64,000 nt of DNA from positions 2,418,001 to 2,482,000 of the forward strand of contig OY762962.1 of NCBI GenBank assembly GCA_963667195.1, read 5' to 3'. Below the pieces are notes generated by a model. It ran no database searches. It was not told the DNA's origin and saw only the letters and a list, made by a program, of their open reading frames with translations. Positions within the stretch are counted from its first letter, which is position 1; each line of letters starts with the position of its first letter. This document shows, piece by piece, positions 27,224 to 34,701 of this stretch. This stretch comes from UBA7703 sp963667195. GTDB taxonomy: Bacteria > Bacillota > Clostridia > Christensenellales > CAG-138. The position numbers were made by a program, and so were the translations under genes.

Positions 27224-28069
27224 TTACGCTTTGGTGAAGCTGACACACCAGTCCGCGCCGAAGCCGAGCGAATACTTCTGCTCGAAATTGCCGCAGCTCA
27301 CGGCGAGCGCCAGCTTCATCAGCTCGTTGTTGTAGATGATGGGTTCGCCCTGCTTTGCAAAGCCGAAGCTCTTATGGAAGAGCACGTTCTGATCAAACAC
27401 CGGCTTGCCTTCGTGCTTCACCACGCAATGCACCATGTCGCCATAGGCAAAGCCGCAGTCAAAGAACAGCTGCGTGGGAATATTCGTCCAGAGATTGCCG
27501 AAGTTCGGATCGTCGATCTCGAAGATGCCTTCCACCTTGCCCGGCGCGGCAGTGGGTTCTAGGATTTCGTGCCGCACGATCTCGCTCACGGGATAGGCAG
27601 GGCCAACGCCTTCAAAATCGATGATGCCGCTCGCAAGCCGCGCCGCCGTGTAGCCGAACAGATCGCGTCCGTGGAAGATTGAGACGCCTTCCGTGCCCTT
27701 GCCGCGGAGACGGTTGACGGATTCGTCGATTTCACGCACCTCAAGAATGCCCATCTCGCGGTCAATGTGCGTCAGCGCGCCGTTATCGGGGGTGACGACA
27801 TAGTAGCCGCCTGCCACCTTCGCCACGCAGGCTCTGCGCGCGGTTCCAACGCCGGGATCGACCACGGAGACGTAGATCGTGCCTTCCGGCCAGAAACGCA
27901 GACACTGGTAGAGGCGATAGCTCGCGCTCCACGTATCGTATTGCGGCAGCTCGTGCGTGCCGTCGAAGATTTCGAGTTCGCGATCGACCGATTTGACCAC
28001 ACCGTACATCGCGCTGACCGCGCCTTCTTTATAGGTAAAGTCTGTTTGGAATACGAGGATGGGTTTCAT
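27224..28069 (-). CDS. S-adenosylmethionine hydroxide adenosyltransferase (DUF62), copy 1
   Basis: 281 residues, standard for the family. Known members hydrolyse SAM to adenosine and methionine by adding hydroxide. The Asp-Arg-His triad of the hydrolase class is visible as Asp71 (VVDPGVG), Arg78 and His133 (FHGRD), with TPDNG at 93-97. Halogenating relatives lack this set. AGGAG precedes the ATG. It sits between the ECF T gene and the UPF0397 gene, with a second paralogue at the head of the same cluster. Confidence 0.9.
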   Translation of the reverse strand: MKPILVFQTDFTYKEGAVSAMYGVVKSVDRELEIFDGTHELPQYDTWSASYRLYQCLRFWPEGTIYVSVVDPGVGTARRACVAKVAGGYYVVTPDNGALTHIDREMGILEVREIDESVNRLRGKGTEGVSIFHGRDLFGYTAARLASGIIDFEGVGPAYPVSEIVRHEILEPTAAPGKVEGIFEIDDPNFGNLWTNIPTQLFFDCGFAYGDMVHCVVKHEGKPVFDQNVLFHKSFGFAKQGEPIIYNNELMKLALAVSCGNFEQKYSLGFGADWCVSFTKA

Positions 28070-28104
28070 TGTGTTTTCTCCTTGTTCTATATGGTTGAAT
28101 CAGA

Positions 28105-28941
28105 TTATCCGACGAACGGGTTCCAAAACTTACTGTGATTGATAAATATGCTGATCGCGATGGTGCCTAAGAAAAGTAGTAACGACAATCCCAGCGCGAT
28201 GAAATCGTTGCGCTTCATGGGCTTCGCTGCATACCAGGTGCGCTTCTTCTCCTTGCCAAATCCGCGCAGATCCATCGTGTTCGAGATGGTCTCGATTCGG
28301 TCCAGCGTGGAGAAGATCAGTGGAATCGCGATGTTGAGGATGTTTTTGATGCGCCGGCCGAGCTTTTCCTTCTTCGAAAGATCGAGTCCGCGGCTCTGCT
28401 GTGCGGCGGCGATATCCTGATAGTCCCGAATCAAATCCGGAAAATAGCGCAGCGTGAGCGAAAACGCAAATGCTGCTTTGTAGCTGATGCCCGCGCGGTT
28501 GATGCTTGCCGCGAGCTCGCTGGGGTTTGTCGAGAGGAAGAAGATGATGCCCAGCGGCACGACTGAGGCGTATTTGAGCGTCTTTGTTACCTGATAAAGC
28601 AGCTGCTCGCTCGTAACCACGTATCTGCCGAAGATGCGGAAGAGCACATGCTCCGTGCCGTATATCTGCGTGCCGTAGGTGGGGCTAAAGAGGAACGTTA
28701 ACACGAAGTTAAACAGTAGGAAGATCAGTACATAGATCACCATGAGTTTGATCTGCCGAAACTGAATCTTCGACATCCACAAAAAGAACAGCGAGAGCAC
28801 CATGATCACCGCGATTGCGCGGATATCGTAGGAGAACATCACGGCTGCCGTGAGCAGCAGAAAGCACAACAGCTTTGTGACGCCCGAAAGATCGAAGATG
28901 GCGTTGTGCCGCTCGACATAGTCAAAGAGTTTCGCTTTCAT
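28105..28941 (-). CDS. ecfT: ECF transporter transmembrane (T) component
   Basis: 278 residues, about five to six membrane segments and the cytoplasmic coupling motif region AAQQSRGLDLSKK near residue 180 (the Ala-Arg-Gly signature of EcfT) plus a second at SNTMDLRGFG near 235. Links the S component with the ATPase. ATG overlaps the ATPase stop as ATGA. Confidence 0.9.
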   Translation of the reverse strand: MKAKLFDYVERHNAIFDLSGVTKLLCFLLLTAAVMFSYDIRAIAVIMVLSLFFLWMSKIQFRQIKLMVIYVLIFLLFNFVLTFLFSPTYGTQIYGTEHVLFRIFGRYVVTSEQLLYQVTKTLKYASVVPLGIIFFLSTNPSELAASINRAGISYKAAFAFSLTLRYFPDLIRDYQDIAAAQQSRGLDLSKKEKLGRRIKNILNIAIPLIFSTLDRIETISNTMDLRGFGKEKKRTWYAAKPMKRNDFIALGLSLLLFLGTIAISIFINHSKFWNPFVG

Positions 28942-30650
28942 CGCGCCGTGCTCCTCTCATAGTCGATAAAGTGTTGCACAAATGCTTCGCAGTTTTCAAT
29001 TCCTGCGCGCGTCGCAAGCTCGTAGAGCGAGGTTACCTTGAGGCTCGCTTTGGTTGCGATTTCGTCGCTGGTCAGCGCGCGCACCGCCGTGCCGTCGTGC
29101 AGGATTTCGCCCGCGTGCAGCACGAGCGCATGCGGCGTGTATTCAAGCATCAGGTGCATGTCGTGCGTGATCAGCAGGATCGTGGTTCCGCTCGCGTTGA
29201 GGGAACGCAGGAACTCCATGATCTCTGTGTAGTGGCGGTAATCCTGCCCTGCGGTGGGTTCGTCGAGTATGATCAGCTCCGGCTCCAGCACCAGCACGCT
29301 CGCGATGGTCACGCGCTTTTTCTGCCCGAAGGAGAGTGCGGAGATCGGCCACTTCCGAAACGGGGAAAGCCCGCAGATCTTCAGCGCCTTTTCCACGCGG
29401 GGTTTGATCTCCTCGTCGGTCATGCCGCGAAGCTTCAGCCCAAGCGCGACCTCGTCATAGATCATGGACTTGCAGATCATCTGGTTCGGGTTCTGCATCA
29501 CGTAGCCGATCTTGCTGCTGCGCTCGTGAATCGTCCAGTCGTCCATCGGCTCGCCATGGAAGCGGAGATTACCCTCCGGGTCTTTGCAGATGCCCGTGAT
29601 AACCTTTGCCAGCGTGCTCTTGCCCGCGCCGTTGGTACCCACGAGGCTGACCATTTCGCCCGCCTCGATGCAAAAGTTCAGGTTTTTGAGGATCGGCCGC
29701 TGCTCGACATAGCGGTAGCTCAGTGCGCTTGCTTCGAGAATCGGCGCGTTTGCGGGCTTTTTTTCCAGCTCCGGCTGCGCCGCGTCCCAGTCACAGATGG
29801 CGCTACGCACGGCATCCACGTCCAGCGTGTCGATGCGACCCGCACGCAGTGCCTCGGTCACCGGCACGCCCGCGTACTTCAGCGCGGTAACGTAGAGCGG
29901 CTCGCGAATACCGAGTGATTTGAGGATATCCGCCGCCATCAGCGCGTCCGGCGAGAGGTCGGCGACGATTCTGCCATCCGACATGACGATCACGCGGTCG
30001 ATCTTCCGGTGGAGCACATCCTCCAGACGGTGCTCGATGATGACCACCGTCTTGTTGTAGTCGTGATAGATTTGGTCGATGAGTTCGATTGCGGTCTTGC
30101 CCGTCGCCGGGTCGAGGTTTGCCAGCGGCTCGTCAAACAAGAGCGCTTCCACGTCGTGTACCATCACGCCCGCAAACGAGACGCGCTGTTTTTGCCCGCC
30201 GGAGAGCTCGAAAGGAGAGGCGTTGAGGAGGGAGTCCATATTGACCATTTCGGAGGTCTTTTTCACGACTTCCTTCATCTCGCGCTGGCCCATGCACTCG
30301 TTTTCCAGCGCAAAAGCGATGTCTTCGCCAACTGAAAGCCCGATGAACTGTCCGTCCGGGTCCTGCAACACGGTTCCCACATGCTGGCTCAGCGCAAAGA
30401 GGCTTGAGCTCTTCGTCTCGATTCCGCAGACCGTGAGGCTTCCCTGAATCTCGCCGGGGTAGGAAAATGGAATGAGTCCGTTGATGCAGTTGCCAAGCGT
30501 GCTCTTCCCGCTGCCGGATGGGCCGACGATGAGTATCTTCTCACCCTCGTAGATGGTCAGGTTGATGTTGTGGAGCGTCGGTTCCGACTGGGAGAAATAT
30601 TGAAACGAAAAATCGCGGAACTCGACGATGGGTTTGCGGTTAGATTCCAC
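28938..30650 (-). CDS. ECF transporter ATPase with two nucleotide-binding domains
   Basis: 570 residues with two fused ABC ATPase domains, as in YkoD-type ECF ATPases. Domain 1: Walker A GPSGSGKST, signature ELSGGQKQR, Walker B ALLFDEPLANLD. Domain 2: Walker A GTNGAGKST, signature ALSFGQKKR (second Gly of SGGQ replaced by Phe), Walker B LIILDEPTAGQD. The frame stays open 53 codons upstream but those are antisense-like and overlap the preceding gene; GTG at 30650 follows GAAAGGGG and overlaps the DUF62 stop by 11 bases. Confidence 0.92.
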   Translation of the reverse strand: MESNRKPIVEFRDFSFQYFSQSEPTLHNINLTIYEGEKILIVGPSGSGKSTLGNCINGLIPFSYPGEIQGSLTVCGIETKSSSLFALSQHVGTVLQDPDGQFIGLSVGEDIAFALENECMGQREMKEVVKKTSEMVNMDSLLNASPFELSGGQKQRVSFAGVMVHDVEALLFDEPLANLDPATGKTAIELIDQIYHDYNKTVVIIEHRLEDVLHRKIDRVIVMSDGRIVADLSPDALMAADILKSLGIREPLYVTALKYAGVPVTEALRAGRIDTLDVDAVRSAICDWDAAQPELEKKPANAPILEASALSYRYVEQRPILKNLNFCIEAGEMVSLVGTNGAGKSTLAKVITGICKDPEGNLRFHGEPMDDWTIHERSSKIGYVMQNPNQMICKSMIYDEVALGLKLRGMTDEEIKPRVEKALKICGLSPFRKWPISALSFGQKKRVTIASVLVLEPELIILDEPTAGQDYRHYTEIMEFLRSLNASGTTILLITHDMHLMLEYTPHALVLHAGEILHDGTAVRALTSDEIATKASLKVTSLYELATRAGIENCEAFVQHFIDYERSTAR

Positions 30651-31503
30651 GATTCGGCCCCTTTCCCGCGGATTTTTGCACCGCGATGGTCCACGGGGCT
30701 CCGGTGCCGACGTTGTAGGCGCGCGCGAAGTCGCCCTGATTGATCGCGACCGCCATGCGATCGAGGCTGTTGACGTAGACGAGCGGCTCGCCGACGAACG
30801 CATCCGCAAACGAGCGGGCGTAGATCAACGAGTTGCGGTAGACGAGCCTAGCGCCGTTCATGATCTTGATCTCGACAAAATCACCGTGCTTGACGCCGAG
30901 CTTGAGAAAGAGTTCGCGCGGGATGCTCGTCCAGAGGCTGCCGAAGCGCACATCCAGCACGTCGATATCACCGCGAATGCAGTCGCCCTCCAGCACGGGC
31001 TCGTCCATCGGCAGCTCGACCACGCTCGCGGGATCGACGGCAGGCCCTACGCCCTCAAAGTCGATGACGCCGCTGGCAAGCCGGGCTCCGGTGTAGGCGT
31101 AGATATCGCGTCCGTGGAAGGTGTAGCTTTCGCCCGAACCGGGCAGGCGGTTGACCCGCTCGTCGATTTCGCGCGCGGCGACGATACCGCTGATGTGCTT
31201 GACGTGCGTGAGCGTGCCGTTGTCCGGCGTGATGATGTATTGCCCCGCGCGGGTTTCCACCGCGATGCTGCGCCGCGTGGAGCCAACGCCCGGATCGACC
31301 ACGGAGACGAACACCGTTCCCTTTGGCCAGTAGCCGACCGTCTGGATCAGGCGATAGCTCGCTTCCCAGGCGTTGTATTGCGGAATTTCGTGCGTGAGGC
31401 TAGAGATGTTGAGCTGCTCGGAGACGGAATACGCAACGCCGTACATTGCGCTGACCGCGCCGTCCGCGAGGCCGAAGTCGGACATGATGACGAGGGGTTT
31501 CAT
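30640..31503 (-). CDS. S-adenosylmethionine hydroxide adenosyltransferase (DUF62), copy 2
   Basis: 287 residues. Same triad as copy 1: Asp70 (VVDPGVG), Arg77 and His130 (FHGRD), with TPDNG at 92-96. N-terminus MSDFGLADGAVSAMYG is closer to the family consensus (SDFG-DG) than copy 1 (TDFTYKEG). GGGAGG precedes the ATG. Clearly related to copy 1 but diverged throughout, so this is an old duplication. It lies between the GntR regulator and the ATPase gene. Confidence 0.9.
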   Translation of the reverse strand: MKPLVIMSDFGLADGAVSAMYGVAYSVSEQLNISSLTHEIPQYNAWEASYRLIQTVGYWPKGTVFVSVVDPGVGSTRRSIAVETRAGQYIITPDNGTLTHVKHISGIVAAREIDERVNRLPGSGESYTFHGRDIYAYTGARLASGVIDFEGVGPAVDPASVVELPMDEPVLEGDCIRGDIDVLDVRFGSLWTSIPRELFLKLGVKHGDFVEIKIMNGARLVYRNSLIYARSFADAFVGEPLVYVNSLDRMAVAINQGDFARAYNVGTGAPWTIAVQKSAGKGPNRGI

Positions 31504-31541
31504 AGTTGTCCTCCCAGTATTTTTTATTCTTGTTTCACCGG

Positions 31542-32267
31542 CTATACCCGCACGGTGTAGTTGATTTTATAGTATTCCGGGCGCATGTAGTGCTTGCAGC
31601 GCGCAATCGGCGTTCCATCCGCGCTGTACAAAAGACACTCCAGTAGGTGAACGGGTGTTCCTTCCTCCACGCGCAGAAACTCCGTCTCCGTCTCGTTGAC
31701 GAAGATGAGCTTAAACGCGATGGTCTGGTAGTTCGCGGCGGTGTACAGCTCCTCGCTCAGGAAGCGATTCATCGCCTCCGCGGAGGAAACGTCCACCTGC
31801 ATATGGGAAAGAAACTTCACCGGCACCTGTACGAAGGAGTAGCCAACGACCGTGTCGCTGCTTTGATACACAAGATAGCTTGCCAGCAGGATATCGCTCT
31901 TGCCGAGGTCGAGCTTGCTCTGCGCAATGTCCGTCGGCGGTGTGAAATTATAGGAGATGTCCGTCTTGTCGATGGTGACGGACGGAAACGCGGTCAGCGG
32001 GTTGGAGGAAGAGGCGTTTTTCGGCTCCTCCTTTTTCTCCACCACCATGGTGCCCTTGCCGCGCGCGCGAATCAAAAGACCATCCTCACACAGGATGGCC
32101 ATGGCTTGCCGCAGGGTGTTGCGGCTGACGTTATATTTTTGCGCGAGCGCGATTTCGCCGGGCAGGCATTCGCCCTGCGGATAAACGCCGTTGACGATAT
32201 CCGAGAACAGGGAGTTATAGATTTCTACATACGCGGGAACGCTTGTGGGTTGCAAATGAATGTTCAT
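31542..32267 (-). CDS. GntR/HutC-family regulator (UTRA domain)
   Basis: 241 residues. N-terminal winged helix at about residues 10-75 (LPGEIALAQKYNVSRNTLRQAMAIL, then GLLIRARGKGTMV), followed by a UTRA ligand-sensing domain. The ATG at 32267 has GAAAGG 9 bases upstream; the ATG 24 bases earlier has none. First gene of the minus-strand DUF62/ECF cluster, 38 bases before DUF62 copy 2, so it probably controls this cluster in response to a small ligand. Confidence 0.9.
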   Translation of the reverse strand: MNIHLQPTSVPAYVEIYNSLFSDIVNGVYPQGECLPGEIALAQKYNVSRNTLRQAMAILCEDGLLIRARGKGTMVVEKKEEPKNASSSNPLTAFPSVTIDKTDISYNFTPPTDIAQSKLDLGKSDILLASYLVYQSSDTVVGYSFVQVPVKFLSHMQVDVSSAEAMNRFLSEELYTAANYQTIAFKLIFVNETETEFLRVEEGTPVHLLECLLYSADGTPIARCKHYMRPEYYKINYTVRV

Positions 32268-32295
32268 ACCCTGCGCCTTTCGTAATTTCATTGTG

Positions 32296-32324
32296 ATTGT
32301 ATGACATGTTCAACATTTAGTCAA
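32296..32324 (-). promoter_or_regulatory. Promoter of GntR-DUF62-ECF operon
   Basis: Minus strand TTGACT (32319-32324), 17-base spacer, TACAAT (32296-32301). The spacer contains the perfect palindrome ATGTT-C-AACAT (32306-32316), a candidate autoregulatory operator. Confidence 0.75.
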
Positions 32325-32442
32325 GTGCGATTGTTGAGATTTTACAATCAAAAATCATTGAAAAAGCACAGGGAAAGCGCAGGGAATGGAACAAGCGGGG
32401 AAGTTGTTCACCAAATTCGCCATAGAGATGTATAATCAGGAT

Positions 32443-33150
32443 TCAATCCTGTTTTGCAGCTAGCATGTGGAGGTTGATTTGCTTGAACTGTTCGCGTGTA
32501 ATTCGGATATGCTTGCCGGACATGGCGCAAAGACCCTGCTCCCGCAGATCCCGAACGGCGCGAACGACGGTGCGCTGGCTGACGCCGATGTGGTTTGCGA
32601 TGGTTTGGTAGCTTTGCTTTACGACGACGAACGTCTGCGGATAGCTGTTCTTCTGATAATACTCCGCGAGAAAAAAGCAGACGCGCTCGACTCCGTTGAG
32701 GTAAAATAGTTTTCCATTGAGGCCGGAATCCCGGTAGAGGTCGTTTGCGATATGGCAGCTGATCTTTCGCAGCAGCGGCAGGTCGTTCATCGCAAACACA
32801 TACAGCTCGTCCGCGGGAATGCGGAGGATGGAAACCTTCGTCTTTGCGAGAATGGTTGCGATGATGGTACTCTGGCGCGAAAAAAGCTCCAATAGCCCGA
32901 TTGCACCGTTGAAGCGATCCAGCTTAAAGTATTGATAGTCCTTGCCGCTCTCAAAGCGCTTCATGCCATCCACAACGCCGGATTCGATGAAGTAGACATA
33001 CTCCAGCGAATCGCCTTCGTTGATGATGACATCCTCCGGCAGATACTTCATTCTGGTGCAGCGCGGCACCAGCGCGGCGGGCAAGAGATCCAGCGCGACG
33101 CCGTAGGAAACGTCGTATTGACTCCAGATGTGATTCATATCGATTGGCAT
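32443..33150 (-). CDS. Crp/Fnr-family regulator
   Basis: 235 residues. N-terminal cyclic-nucleotide-binding-like beta barrel (residues 20-120, with LPEDVIINEGDSLEYVYFIESGVV) and C-terminal winged helix (YQTIANHIGVSQRTVVRAVRDLREQG). No cysteine cluster for an iron-sulfur centre as in Fnr. The ATG at 33150 has GGGAG 7 bases upstream; an ATG 30 bases earlier lacks one. Divergent from the nucleoside importer operon and most likely its regulator; palindromes lie between them. Confidence 0.88.
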   Translation of the reverse strand: MPIDMNHIWSQYDVSYGVALDLLPAALVPRCTRMKYLPEDVIINEGDSLEYVYFIESGVVDGMKRFESGKDYQYFKLDRFNGAIGLLELFSRQSTIIATILAKTKVSILRIPADELYVFAMNDLPLLRKISCHIANDLYRDSGLNGKLFYLNGVERVCFFLAEYYQKNSYPQTFVVVKQSYQTIANHIGVSQRTVVRAVRDLREQGLCAMSGKHIRITREQFKQINLHMLAAKQD

Positions 33151-33214
33151 TCCCGTTACTCCCTGAAACGCGAGATTCATCGGGGCAAAGCCGCTAAAAA
33201 AACACCAAAAATGT

Positions 33215-33226
33215 GGACAGATGTCC
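33215..33226. promoter_or_regulatory. Putative Crp-family operator GGACA-GA-TGTCC
   Basis: Perfect 5-base arms, about 24 bases upstream of a TATAAT (33250-33255) that lacks a well-spaced -35 (TTGACC is 14 bases away). An activator site next to a weak -35 fits Crp-type activation of the importer operon. Confidence 0.55.
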
Positions 33227-33249
33227 TTTTTGACCCGATGGCTCTAATA

Positions 33250-33255
33250 TATAAT
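33250..33255 (+). promoter_or_regulatory. -10 element of nucleoside importer operon
   Basis: TATAAT within TAATATATAAT; the -35 is suboptimal, suggesting activator dependence. Confidence 0.5.
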
Positions 33256-33283
33256 CAAACCATCCAAATGGCAAGCTCGAACG

Positions 33284-33295
33284 CGGAATATTCCG
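33284..33295. promoter_or_regulatory. CGGAATATTCCG palindrome flanked by TCGAACG repeats
   Basis: 12-base perfect palindrome in the predicted 5' leader of the importer mRNA, flanked by direct TCGAACG copies at 33277-33283 and 33299-33305. Could be a second operator or an RNA element. Confidence 0.45.
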
Positions 33296-33360
33296 TTTTC
33301 GAACGTGCAACTCATCGGTTACCAAATCAAAAAGTCAAATGAAGGAGAGGAAAAAGTACA

Positions 33361-34506
33361 ATGAAAAAGATTTTTGCTGTCATCCTCGCGCTCCTGACGG
33401 TGTTTGGCCTGTTTGCCTGCACCAAGACGGCGACACCCGCGCCTGCCGCTACGGCCGCAGATGCGACCGCGGCCGCGGAGCAGACCGAAGCCACGGCGGA
33501 GCCCACTGCCGAGAAGGTCTACAAGGTTGCGGTTCTGGTTCCGTTCATCGGCGACCAGTCCTACTTTGATTCCGTCAACGCAGGACGCCTCGCGGTTGAG
33601 GAATACCCGAACGTGGAAACCACGCTCATCGAGATGGGCGAGGACAAGAGCAAGTGGCAGAGCTACTATCTGGATGCCTGCGAAGGCGGATATGACCTCA
33701 TCATCGGCGGCAACAACGATGCGGAAGAATATTTCTACGCCGCGGCGCAGCAGTATCCGGATCAGAAGTTCTTCAACTTCGACTATGTGAACCATGTGGA
33801 TCTGCCCAATGTGTTTGCCGTTACCTACAACACGCCGGAGCTCGGTTACATCGCCGGCACCGCGGCGTCTCTCGTGACGCAGAGCAGCATGGAAAAAGCG
33901 AATCCCGAGAAGATTGTCGGCGTGGTTGTCGGCATGGATTTCCCCGCGATGAACGATTTCGTCAGCGGTTTCTGCCAGAGCTGCTATGAAAACGGCGTGC
34001 AGGTGCTCATCGGCTATCCGGAAAGCTTCACCGACTCCGCCAAAGCCAAGGAGATCGCACTGAACATGTATGCCCAGGGCGCGGATGTCGTCTGGCAGGT
34101 TGCAGGCGGCGCAGGCCTCGGCGTGTTCGAAGCAGCCGCGGAAGCGGGCAGATACGCCTTCGGCGTGGACAGCGACCAGACCATTGCCCTCAGCGGTCAG
34201 CCGAACCTTGCCGCGACGATCATCACGTCCTTCTACAAGGATTGCGGTGCTTCCGTCAAGTACGCCGTGGATATGCTCATCGCGGGCACCTATCCTTCAG
34301 GCGCGCAGACCCTCGGCATCAAGGAAGGCGCCGTCGGCCTGATCAAGAACGACCAATACATCAGCATGGTTCCGCAGGAAATCCGCGACCAGATCGATGC
34401 GCAGGTTGCCAAGGTTGCAGCCGGCGAAGTGAAGGTCATCAGCGCGCTTGCGGACGACGCAGCCTGGCAGGACATCAAAGCCAAGGCCACCGCTCCGTTG
34501 AACTAA
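33361..34506 (+). CDS. BMP-family nucleoside-binding lipoprotein of ABC transporter
   Basis: 381 residues. Signal peptide with lipobox LFACT (Cys near 20), Ala/Thr-rich linker to about residue 58, then a BmpA/PnrA-type binding domain (YKVAVLVPFIGDQSYFDSVNAGRLA; later VWQVAGGAGLGVFEAA and FGVDSDQ). Characterised members bind purine nucleosides. GAAGGAGAGG precedes the ATG. First gene of a seven-gene operon that includes a nucleoside hydrolase. Confidence 0.92.
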   Translation: MKKIFAVILALLTVFGLFACTKTATPAPAATAADATAAAEQTEATAEPTAEKVYKVAVLVPFIGDQSYFDSVNAGRLAVEEYPNVETTLIEMGEDKSKWQSYYLDACEGGYDLIIGGNNDAEEYFYAAAQQYPDQKFFNFDYVNHVDLPNVFAVTYNTPELGYIAGTAASLVTQSSMEKANPEKIVGVVVGMDFPAMNDFVSGFCQSCYENGVQVLIGYPESFTDSAKAKEIALNMYAQGADVVWQVAGGAGLGVFEAAAEAGRYAFGVDSDQTIALSGQPNLAATIITSFYKDCGASVKYAVDMLIAGTYPSGAQTLGIKEGAVGLIKNDQYISMVPQEIRDQIDAQVAKVAAGEVKVISALADDAAWQDIKAKATAPLN

Positions 34507-34521
34507 ACAGACACTGGCATT

Positions 34522-34568
34522 AGCAGGAGAATTGCTCTATGCTCAATAGAGCAACTCTCCTGCTTTTT
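34522..34568 (+). terminator. Terminator/attenuator after the binding protein gene
   Basis: 19-base arms at 34522-34540 and 34546-34564 with one A-C mismatch, 5-base loop, then T5. The ATPase gene follows in the same direction with no clear new promoter, so partial read-through probably sets the high binding protein to transporter ratio. Confidence 0.85.
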
Positions 34569-34701
34569 GAAAAGGCTGCTTTATGAAAAGGGCAGGGCAG
34601 GCAAAAGCCGCAGTCCCGCCTTTTTCAAAAAGCAAAACCAACATAGATTCGACTCTTTTGATCAACCATCAACCGATCTGTCAGCAAAGGGAGGGATTCC
34701 T

